NCBI GenBank assembly: GCA_028641055.1
Contig: CM054062.1
Location: 277,347,710-277,411,709 of the forward strand
Source: Alopecurus myosuroides
Taxonomy: Eukaryota > Streptophyta > Magnoliopsida > Poales > Poaceae
Length of the DNA stretch: 64,000 nucleotides
Direction of reading: 5' to 3'
Positions 35,789-44,895 of the stretch are shown one piece after another. Below the pieces are notes generated by a model, which was given only the letters and a program-made list of their open reading frames with translations, was not told the DNA's origin and did not search any database. Position 1 is the first letter of the stretch. Each line of letters starts with the position of its first letter. Made by a program: the position numbers and the translations under genes.

Positions 35789-37340
35789 TGCCGACATGTA
35801 TGCTCTTGGTGACCCTACTCAGCCTCTGCTTGATTCCTTCGATCCCAAGAGGAAGCACCATGATGGATCCCGGCGCCATGACCGCCAGGACTTTCGTAAC
35901 AAGAGAAGGGAAGACTGTCCAGATATCCGCTATGGGTCTGACCATGTAGCTGCTATTACTCAAGAACAAGGTGCTGCCGGGAGCAGCCAAAGGCAAAAAA
36001 CTGCTGGAGCCCAATACGGGTAAAACCAGACTCAGGGCCAGACCTTCAAGAAGTAGTACAATGCTCCCTAGCAGCCCAATGCTCCCCAGGAATCTGGAGA
36101 TCCTGCGAGGTTCTTCTTTGAGAACATGAAGGATGGACCATGTAGCTTACATACTCGACATCCGAGTAGGCCGGCCAATCACACTACCCGGCAGTGCAGC
36201 TGGTGGGACAGGATCAAGAGCGAGGGCTTTGGTCAGCTGCCTCCTCCTCCTCCTCTTCCGCTCTCAGGCTCTAATGTGCGGCCTATCCGGGCAGCTGCTC
36301 CCAGGCCAGCCGAGAACCAGAGAAGGGAGAACGTGAACCAAGTGGCTCAGGGAGCCAACCGGAACAACAACAACAACTACTACAATCGCAACTTCAACAA
36401 CAACAACTGCCACAACAACTACTACACCCGCAACAACAACCGCAACAACAACAATGACAACCAAAACAACAACAACGATGGTGGTGCTGGGGACCGGAAC
36501 CACTACCAGGAGCACCATGAGAGCTACATGGTGTTCACCAGTGAGCCGGATGACAAGCAGTTTCAGCGCAGACGCGCGATAGAGGTGAATGCCGTGATGC
36601 CATCTATGCCTCACTACATGGAGTGGTGCGACCAGGAGATAGTCTGGTCCAGAGCAGATCATCCCAAGATAATGCCCAACTCGGGTACATATGCTCTGGT
36701 AGTAGACCCCACTTTCTTGGGGACCAAGAAGAACGTGAAGTTCAGCAAGGTGCTGATCGACAACGGGAGAAGCGTCAACATCATGTACCGAGATACCATG
36801 GAGAAGCTCGGCCTTGCCGAGAACATGCTGCTACCCAGTCGGACTACATTCCATGGCATTGTGCCGGGAGTATCTTGTTCTCCTGTCGCCGGCATCTGGA
36901 TGGATGTGCTTTTCGGCACCAGGGAAAACTGCCGGACCGAGTGCCTGCAGTTTGAGGTTGTTGATCTTCAGAGCCCTTACCACGCTCTACTCGGCAGGCC
37001 TGCTCTGACCAAGTTCATGGCCTCTACTCATGCAACCTATCTGAAGATGAAGATCCCTGGTCCCAACAGCATCATCGCCATCTCGGGTGACTACAAGCGC
37101 TCCCTGGAGTGTGCATCTGCGAGATCTCGGCTTGCCGAGTCCATGGTCATTGCTGCCGAGAAGAAGAAGATACATGAGGTGGTGGCTATGGCCCAAGCAG
37201 CTCAAGTCGGTATGCCTGGCATGCTGAGTTCTCAGTATGGGGCAACCTTCCAGGCCTCCCAGGAGACAAAGAAAGTGCAGATTGACCCGGAGTTCCCGGA
37301 GTGTGTGGCCATCATTGGTGCCGGGTTGGAGGGGAAATAG
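35789..37340 (+). pseudogene. Element E gag C-terminus and aspartic protease
   Basis: Continues E gag in frame after F (codons for DMYALGDPTQPLLDSF). Stops lie at 36021 (TAA), 36054 (TAG) and 36069 (TAG). Open from there to TAG 37338. A nucleocapsid-like motif CSLHTRHPSRPANHTTRQC (about 36139-36195) has C-X2-H-X9-H-X4-C spacing instead of the standard CCHC. An Asn-rich tract follows (about 36360-36480, NNNNNYYNRNF). Protease shows VLIDNGRSVNIMY (about 36748), with the catalytic Asp but DNG where relatives usually have DGG/DTG, and ALLGRPALTKFMA near its end. The final TAG at 37338 separates it from the RT frame, which is otherwise continuous. Confidence 0.87.
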
Positions 37341-39440
37341 GAAAGCGAGCTCATCCACTTACTTCGTGAGAATCAGGATGTCTTCGCATGGTCCAACCAG
37401 GACCTGCCGGGTGTCCCGAGGGAGTTGGTTGAGCACTCGCTGCATGTGCGCCCTGACGCCAAGCCGGTTAAGCAGGCAATGCGCCGCTTTGCGGCTGAGA
37501 GAAGGAAAGCTATTGGTGACGAGATCACAAAGCTGCTGACAAGTGGATTTATCATGGAGGTACTGCATACGGATTGGTTGGCCAATCCGGTCATGGTGGA
37601 GAAGAAGAAGGAGGATCCCAAGGCCGATGTAGCCTGGCGCATGCGCGTGGACTACACCGACTTGAACAAGGCCTGTCCCAAGGACCCGTTCCCGCTACCC
37701 CACATAGATCAGGTGATCGATTCCACTGCCGGGTGCGAACTTTTGTCTTTCATTGATGCCTACTCTGGTTTTCACCAGATTCCTCTGAACCCGGCTGATC
37801 AAATAAAGACTTCTTTTATTACCCCGTACGGGGCTTATTGCTATGTTGTCATGTGTTTTGGGTTGAGAAATGCTGGGGCTACTTATCATAGGTGCATGCA
37901 AAAGTGTTTGTATGACCAGATAGGAAAGAATGTGCAGGTGTACGTAGATGACATTGTCATCAAAACGAAAGAAAAACACACTCTACTGAGAGATCTTGAG
38001 GAAACATTTGCCAGCTTGCGCAAATACCGGATGAAATTAAATCCAACCAAGTGCACATTTGGCATCCCGGCTGGCAAGCTACTCGGCTTCTTGGTATCCA
38101 GTCGGGGCATTGAGGCCAATCCTTCAAAGATAAAAGCTATAGTGAGCATGTCTTTGCCGAGATCACTGAAGGATGTGTAGAAACTTACCGGATGTCTGGC
38201 TTCTCTTAGCCGCTTTTTGGGAAGAATGGGCGAGAAGGTGCTGCCTCTTTATGAGCTCATGAAGAAAAGTGATAAGTTTGTCTAGACACCACAAGCTGAT
38301 GTGGCCTTCAAGGAACTCAAGACCATGCTGGGTAGCGCTCCCATCTTGGCAAGCCCCTTGCCCAAGGAGCCAATGCTGCTGTACATTGCGGCCACCAAAC
38401 GAGTAGTCAGTGTGGTGGTGGTAGTAGAGCAAGAAGAGGAAGGAAAGACCGTGCAGTGACCAGTATATTATCTCAGCGAGGTGCTATCCATCTCCAAGCA
38501 TAATTACCCACACTACCAGAAGATGACATATGGCGTTTACCTGGGTGCCAAGAAGCTCAAGCACTATTTCCAGGAGCATCCCATCACGGTGGTGAGCACC
38601 ACTCCCATCTTGGAGATCATGGGCAACAAGGATGCGAGTGGCCGAGTTGCCAAGTGGGCGATTGAGCTAGCCGCGTACACTCCATTGTACGCGAGAAGAG
38701 AAGCAATCAAGTCACAAACCCTGGCGGATTTCTTGGTGGATTGGGCCGAGATGCAGTATGAGCCTCCCTTGCCGGAAACCAATTTTTGGAAGATGCATTT
38801 TGATGGCTCCAAAGTAAAAGAAGGGCTCGATGCTGGCATGGTACTCACCTCGCCCAAGCGAGATCAACTCAGATATGTGCTGCAGATCCACTTCTCGGCG
38901 TCCAATAATGTAGCCGAGTATGAAGCACTGGTACACGACCTGAGAGTATCCAAGGAAATTGGAGTTCGGCGGATTGTATGCTATGGTGACTCAGACCTGG
39001 TAGTTCAACAAGTCTCGGGGACTTGGGATGCCTTGGATGCCAACATGGCGTCCTATTGGTTTCTGGTGCAGAGTATGACTGGATTCTTTGATGGGTGTGA
39101 GTTCCATCACATCCACCGAGCTGAGAATGATGCAGCGGATACTCTATCCAAATTGGGATCTTCTCGGCAGTTCATCCCGCCTGGGATTGCTCTGGAGCAC
39201 TTGAGGAAGCCATCTATCAAGCCATCTACCAACTCGGAGTCAATATACATTCTAGGTCTGCTGGACTCAGAAGCTGTTCCTATGGAGATTGATTGGGAGG
39301 GCTCAAAAGAGAACCCGGGGACTGCTCCATCCAACCCGGGGACTGCCTCTGCAAACCCGGGGACTGTCGCATTCATCGAGGGGATTATTTCTCAGTACTC
39401 GGGGACTCATCTCCAATTCGGAGCAAGTCATGGCAGCTGA
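37341..39440 (+). pseudogene. Element E reverse transcriptase, RNase H and second RNase H-like domain
   Basis: Same frame as protease. RT spans about 37425-38180: KPVKQAMRRFAAERR, WRMRVDYTDLNKACPKDPFP, FIDAYSGFHQI, GLRNAGATY and the catalytic VYVDDIVIK (YVDD codons 37941-37952). The first RNase H/tether region follows with stops at 38178 (TAG), 38283 (TAG) and 38457 (TGA), and KHNYPHYQKMTYGVY. The second RNase H-like domain starts MHFDGSKVKEGLDAGMVLTS (about 38797) and has NNVAEYEAL, YGDSDLVVQQV and AENDAADTLSKLG. It ends in a 21 bp repeat array (39312-39410) after which the frame shifts toward integrase. A second RNase H is a hallmark of Tat/Ogre-type Gypsy elements. Confidence 0.9.
39312..39412 (+). 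repeat. Five-unit 21 bp repeat with PPT-like CGGGGACT, E pol linker
   Basis: CGGGGACT or a variant starts at 39316, 39337, 39358, 39379 (AGGGGATT) and 39400, exactly 21 bp apart. In the RNase H frame this gives seven-residue units (NPGTAPS, NPGTASA, NPGTVAF and two diverged ones). It forms the linker between second RNase H and integrase. The core is also the element's polypurine tract (53261-53268). Confidence 0.85.
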
Positions 39441-40673
39441 TCCAATGGAAGTGGACGAACCAGTGTTTCCTATCCAGGAGACACCGAGTTGGGCTCTGCC
39501 CATATTATCCTTTCTAATGGATGGCACATTGCTGAGTGACGAGGTCACAGCCAGGCAGATACAGAGAAGATCTAAAGGCTACACCATCATCAACAAGGAA
39601 CTGCACAAGAGAAGCCCTACTGGAATACTGCAACGCTGCGTTGAGCCAGAAGAAGGAGAAGAGATCCTAAGAGAAATACATCAAGGAGAATGTGGGCATC
39701 ATGCCTCATCTCGGGCTCTGGTCAAGAAGGCGTTCCGGCATGGATTCTTTTGGCTCACCGCCTTGCAGCAAGCAGAAGATCTAGTGAGAAAATGCAATGG
39801 GTGCTAGAGATATGCAAGCAAGATTCACATGCCAGCTTCCGAGTTGAAGACTATCCCTATTACTTGGCCCTTTGCAGTGTGGTGCTTGGACATGGTGGGC
39901 CCTTTCAAGCCAACTAGAGGCAACATGACCCACATCTTGGTCATGGTGGACAAATTCACCAAGTGGATTGAGGTGAAGCCTATCCGGAAGTGTGATGGAA
40001 ACACAGCTGTGAGTTTTCTGAAAGATGTCATTCTGAGATACGGCTACCTGCATGGAATCATCACGATGGAACAAATTTTGCTGAGGGAGCCTTTGCTAGG
40101 TTCTGCAAAGAGAAGCGGATCCGACTAGATGTTGCGTCAGTCGCTCATCCGGCTACCAATGGGCAAGTTGAAATAACAAATGGCATGGTCCTTTCCGGGA
40201 TAAAGCCAAGGCTGATTGAGCCATTACAGCGAACCCCTGGTTGTTGGCTGGACGAGTTGCCGGCGGTGTTGTGGAGTCTAAGGACTACCCCTAACCGATC
40301 AACCGGATACACACCATTCTTCCTGGTATATGGAGCTGAGGCTGTGTTGCCCACTGACCTTGAGCATGACTCACCCAGAGTAACCCTCTATACTAAGGCA
40401 GAGGCAAGAGAATCCCGAGAAGATGATGTGGACCTGCTTGAGGAAGCAAGAGAGTTAACTTTGTCCCTCTCAACTGTGTATCAACAGAATCTGAGGAGGT
40501 ATCATAGCCGGAAAGTAAACCCAAGGGTTTTCCGAGAAGGAGACATGGTCCTTAGGCTCATGCAGCGCACAGCCGGGATGCACAAGTTATCCCCTCCGTG
40601 GGAAGGGCCTTTCATTGTGAGCAAGGCTCTGCACAATGATGCCTATTATCTCATCGACGCACAGGCACCATAG
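39413..40673 (+). pseudogene. Element E integrase
   Basis: The frame from about 39430 carries the zinc-binding region with H and C residues in CGHHASSRALVKKAFRHGFFW and CNGC (stop TAG 39805 just after). The core shows the first catalytic Asp in CLDMVGPF and VDKFTKWIEV. Around 40065 a 4 bp deletion removes the codon for the second catalytic Asp (after GIIT) and shifts the frame. The next frame continues with FCKEKRIRLDVASVAHPATN, the Glu in GQVE and WLDELPAVLWSLRTTPNRST. It ends with a GPY/F-like PPWEGPFIV and stop 40671-40673. The enzyme would insert the DNA copy; this copy cannot. Confidence 0.88.
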
Positions 40674-41385
40674 AAGAACATGGCGGATAAATCCGGAGAG
40701 GAATCCAAACGTCCCTGGAATGTAGCTCTACTCCGCCGTTTTCATTCATGAGCAAAGATTGTATGTATATCTTCGACCGAGTTAAATTCAAGTCGGCACT
40801 CCGTATTCGAACTCGGGGACTGCATGTGCTAAACTTGCTCTGTGTCATTTATTTTATTTACTTTGCCTACTCGGTTCTCCTACTCAAATTTTCATGCGTA
40901 CGTTAAGTAGTGTGTTTAAACCCAAGGGCCAACTCTTGGACTTTGCTGCTGTCCACAACCCGGCTTCATGGCAATCAAGAGAACAAGCCAAATGTCAATG
41001 CACACATGAAAAAACTACTAAGGAAAGAAGAGCACTACAACCGAGTAGGGTGTTTTTTACTTCTCTGTTTCCTTTTTTGGCTAAGTGGTGGGTAGTGTTA
41101 ATATGCAAATTTCTAAGTGGTTAAGTATCTGAAACTTGGTTTTTGAAATCTTGTGACTCGACTAACAAAAAAGCCACAAGTGGCAGGTAAGAGCAAAGAT
41201 AAAAGAGCTAAGTGGATGAAAAAAGCAACTCGGGGACTTGCATTTTAATGCAATCCGACATTGAGCCAGTCTTGCTAAAGAAACAATTAAAACTGAGTAG
41301 CAGGAGGAACCATAAATGTATTTGTTACATCTGTGCCCGGCATCCCGGGGATCTGATAAGTGTTTGAGGATAAAGATGCAGGAAT
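40674..41385. other. Spacer between E pol and the antisense gene
   Basis: About 710 bp, no supported gene. It separates two convergent transcription units (pol rightward, antisense gene leftward) and should hold the antisense 3' end. Two isolated CGGGGACT motifs occur (40814, 41231). Small plus-strand ORFs at 40894-41124 have no recognisable content. Confidence 0.6.
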
Positions 41386-42379
41386 TTAAACAACAGTGGA
41401 TGAGGTAGTGTCCGTCTTGGTGCTGGTAGGTGCCACGAGCTCGGTTGCAGGAGTTGTGGAAGCAGGCTCTGGTGTAGATGAAGTCGTAGTTGCGGAGGCC
41501 GGCTCGGATGCTGAGTTGGTGGCCTGAGCAGCAGAAGCACTGGGTAGAGGGTAGACCTCGGAGGCGACGTTCTCGGTTACAGCCCCGGTCGCGCCCAACT
41601 CGGGAGCAGGATCGTCCATCACCATCTCGGTGGTGACAACCTCCTCTTGTGCTGCGGGCTGCGACTCAACTCGGGTCTCATCGGAACCAGGTTCTGGCTT
41701 GATGATTTCCGGGTCCGCCACCATCCTGGACTCCTCAGCAGTGTTGCGCTGCTCGGTCTCTTCTTCTTCATTTTCCTCATGCTCTGCTTCTTCATCGTCC
41801 AAGTGGCTATCTTCGCCAGCGTCTTCATCACCCTCAGCTTCTTCCTCCTCCTTGTCATCTCCTTCAACATCGGTATCCGGCTCTGTGGGGCCATCGATGT
41901 ACTGGTTGGTTTCAGCATAAGATGCGAGCTCATAGGCCACCTCCTTTCGGTGCAAGACACATTCATCCCAGCCAGTCCACTTGGAGCCGTTCCGGAGGGT
42001 GCCAATCATGTCAAGGTCAAGGTTTTCATACCAGGATAGAATGAAGTGCAGGGCTTCATCCGCTCCAGCCCGGGCTGCGGAGGCACGCCACTTCTTCAGT
42101 TCTTCCTTGACGTGGTCCAGGTTGGCTGCCATCTCGTTGATTGTGTCTAGCACCTGTCGCTCTAGCCAGAATAACTTGTGCAGATTCATGGCAGTGGATA
42201 CCATGGATGTGCCCAGACCTTTGAGGGATGTCACCCGGTTTTGATGCTTACAATGTAATCATCAATGCTGGCGGACTCATCAGTATCAAGGCCAGAAGCT
42301 GCCCTGGCCCTTCTCGCTTTCTCCACAGCAGTCTCAGCGGCATCGTTGAGGTACGGGAAGGTATCTGGGTCAGGGCAAG
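41386..42379 (-). pseudogene. Antisense gene exon 9 (C-terminal, acidic tail)
   Basis: Acceptor AG at 42380-42381, entering in phase 1 from exon 8. Begins with PDPDTFPYLNDAAETAVEKA. A one-base frameshift near 42240 is followed by a long open stretch with an amphipathic helix region (NLHKLFWLERQVLDTINEM), a WYENLDLDMIGTLRNGSKW segment and a strongly acidic run (about 41770-41890, mostly Glu/Asp). It ends with a Ser/Thr/Pro-rich tail and a TGA stop at 41388-41386. Plus-strand ORFs at 41630-42244 are shadows of it. Confidence 0.7.
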
Positions 42380-42478
42380 CTAGTTTGAGTCAGAGAGGAG
42401 AACCGGTAAGAAGAAAAACCAAGTAAAAGAAGTCAAAAGGGCAAAGACCGGATAGAATGAGGAGTAGCGAGAACTCAC

Positions 42479-42893
42479 AGCTCAGTTCTAGGACAAGGGC
42501 CCCTAGTCGGGACCTCTAGTCATCAGCAAGTCGGATGTGCCTGTCTTGGAGACGGCGTGAATCATTGACCATGCCCTCGAGAGTTTGATTTCTCTCTTTC
42601 AGAGATCTGATCTCCCTCTCGAGCTCCTGCTTCTCTGCGGCAACCCGGTTCATCACTGTCGTCTTCTCATTCCTGGTTGTAATCGAAGCCTTGAGTACGT
42701 CAGTGAGCTCGAGTTTGAGCTTCTCAACTTCAGCCTTCTCGGCATCCAGTTCTTGTTGTAGCTTGGCCTCTCGGACCTGCACTTGATGATACGCTTCAGC
42801 CGGCGTGAGGCACTCCAGTTGCTGTTCTCGGAAGGTTTTGTACTCTTCTACGGGAAGAGCAGCTCGTTTACCAGCATGGACAAGCGGCAGAAA
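42479..42893 (-). pseudogene. Antisense gene exon 8 (coiled coil)
   Basis: Acceptor after TTACTTAG, donor GTGAGT at 42478; length 415 bp fits phase 0 in and phase 1 out. The product has a heptad-rich coiled coil: QQELDAEKAEVEKLKLEL, then EKQELEREIRSLKERNQTL. A stop near 42520 (after RLADD) interrupts it. Coiled coils of this type usually serve self-association. Exons 6 (43245-43089, with ELEAEKGEKAILEKHA) and 7 (43007-42925) continue the same helix upstream. Confidence 0.7.
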
Positions 42894-42924
42894 CTAAGTA
42901 AAGAGAAGAGAAGGATTAGCTCAC

Positions 42925-43245
42925 CTTCCAAGGAGGAAATTTGCTCTGCGCTGATGTAGCCATGACCTTGCAGTCTTGGTGCCTATCAAAGAGCGCCTTG
43001 AGCTCACCTACAGAGAAGAGAGAGATTGAACAAAAGAAAAAAACAGGCGTAAACAAAAAACGCACAAACCAAAATGCTAAGTACTCACTTTCAACAGAGG
43101 ACAACTTAATGGTAGTGTCCGTGGCATGCTTCTCCAGAATTGCCTTCTCGCCCTTCTCGGCCTCCAACTCCCTGTTGTTGTCCCTGACAGCTCGGTGTGA
43201 CCACAGGAGCTGGCGGAAAACCTTGGTCCGAGTATGAGTGACCTC
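42925..43245 (-). pseudogene. Antisense gene exons 6 and 7
   Basis: Exon 6 (43245-43089) follows an acceptor TGCAG and ends before GTGAGT. Exon 7 (43007-42925) follows TGTAG and ends before GTGAGC. The split codon between them (phase 1) and the phase 0 entry into exon 8 both fit. The product is helical, with HRAVRDNNRELEAEKGEK in exon 6 and ELKALFDRHQDCKVMATSAQ in exon 7. Confidence 0.66.
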
Positions 43246-43430
43246 CTGCAGGGAAGAAGGAAGTATTGTAAGACTGGAAGATTTGGCCCGAGTAGATGGC
43301 AACTGGGTTGAGCTTTACCTACTCGGCCCGAATCACGGGGACTAGGTGGTGAATAGAAGAGAAGGAGTAAAGAGGAAAGCTGGCAACTCGAAAAGCAACT
43401 CGTAAAAGTCAAAAAAGGAAAGGCACTTAC

Positions 43431-44674
43431 CCGGTTGGTTTTCTCAATATCTTCAGCAGCTTTGGGCATGTTCAACAACTTATGCGCTAAGCTGCTGCTG
43501 TTGGAGGCCATTGCCATGGTAACAGGACCAATACCGGCCTTGTTCCACGCCTGCCGGTAGTTGTCAAGGTTCCTCAGCTCGACACCGTCCCATTTGGGGC
43601 GGCCGAGTTTCTTGCTGTCCTAGTCCCTCTCAATAAATCCTATCTGGTCAAGGACATTATCTAGGTCTTCTAGGAACTCGGACTCATCCTCTGCGTGGGG
43701 AGTATTATCTCGGATGGTCAGGGAAGTGTCCTTTCCCTTGGATCCGGAGAGGGCCAGGGCCTTCCGCTGCTTTAGATCAGCCAACCGCTTGGCCTCTTGC
43801 GACATCTTGATCTTGTGTAGCTCCTGCAGCTCAACCCAATATTCCGGGAAGTTGGGGGGCTTGTTGGTGACACTGGCACCCGAGCCAGGAGCTTGTTCTT
43901 CAGCAGGGGAAAATTTGATGTTGGTCTGTACCAGCTTGGTGTTCGGGTTAGGGGCCTTTGCCTGCTTTAGCTTGTTGAGGGGCCAATCAGTCTTCTTGGG
44001 TGGCGGTAGCTGTTGCGCGGGTTGCCCGCCTTTCTGAGCGCCTGGCTTCTCGGGTGGTGGCGGACCGGTTTGCCCTACGCCCCGTTTGGGTTGCACCCCG
44101 GTTGGCTGTGAGGCCATTTTTGCTGTTGAGGGTGCTGGCGCTTCTTGGAGATGGGCTCAGGAGCTTGCTGCTGTGGCGGAGGTATCTTCTTGGTTGGCGG
44201 CGCCTGCGGCTGGGCAACCGGCGCAGCATCTGGCTGTGCTTGGTCTTGGGGTAGTGGCTGCTCCGCAACCCGGTCCTCCGTGGGCGGGGTCCTTTGCGGC
44301 TGGTCGATGGGGATCTCTTCCCGCTGCTCGGCAGCAGGATCTGGCCGCTCCATGGCGGATTCTTCTTGCCGCTGCTCGGCAGTGTCATCTCTGGGCTCCT
44401 CAGCGGAGGCCGCAGGGGGCGATGGTGGTCTATCGGTGGTAGTTTCCTCGGCAGCCTGCTGAATGCTGGGCTGCGGTTGCTCAGGGTCTTGGTGTGTCTC
44501 CATCTCGGCGATGGTGTTCTCGGCGCCAAGATCATGCTCTTCTCGAGGAGGGGAGGACATCTGCGTCCTGCCCTCTAGTTGTTGGTTCCCCTCATCATCG
44601 GAGAGCTCCATGACATCTTGTGGCTTCTTCTCTTGGTGGCTGGTGCGGTGGTGGCCTTGGCATCAAGTGCCTCG
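43431..44674 (-). pseudogene. Antisense gene exon 5 (acidic and Pro/Gln-rich)
   Basis: The acceptor is CTTCTCCCAG (44675 side), the donor GTAAGT at 43430. An open stretch with MELSDDEGNQQLEG and many Glu, Pro and Gln residues (AAEETTTDRPPSPPAASAEE) leads through a frameshift near 44100 into a basic/Pro-rich part (PKKTDWPLNKLKQAKAPNP). It then enters a helical segment with EYWVELQELHKIKMSQEAKR. One stop lies at about 43620, after which the frame runs on to EDIEKTNR at the donor. A frameshift near 44620 also breaks it. The low complexity suggests a disordered linker. Confidence 0.66.
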
Positions 44675-44794
44675 CTGGGAGAAGACAAAAAGAGAAGAAA
44701 TAGAGTCAAAAGGGTGCAGAGAAGAGAAAAGCCAGGGAGGAAACTGTGAAGAGCATAGAAGGCAAAGGGCTAAGGTCAACTCGGAAGCACTTAC

Positions 44795-44895
44795 TCGTCA
44801 ACAGTGGGGCGCTTCTTGCGCAAGGCGGTCTTCTTGTTACCTGCCTTCTTCCTTATTCTCTTGGCAGGGGGCTCCAGTGCCCCGTTACCCGTTCT
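44795..44895 (-). pseudogene. Antisense gene exon 4 (basic, NLS-like), truncated by H
   Basis: The minus-strand reading gives PPAKRIRKKAGNKKTALRKK, a Lys/Arg-rich stretch like a nuclear localisation signal, before the donor GTAAGT at 44794. The phase 2 split codon joins exon 5 properly. The 5' edge of the exon is obscured by element H, inserted directly upstream. Confidence 0.62.

Noticed and set aside
36264..36662. Val-rich 132-codon minus-strand ORF
   Set aside because: Antisense shadow of the AAC (Asn) repeats of E gag.
41630..42244. Ser-rich plus-strand ORFs
   Set aside because: Shadows of the acidic antisense exon 9.
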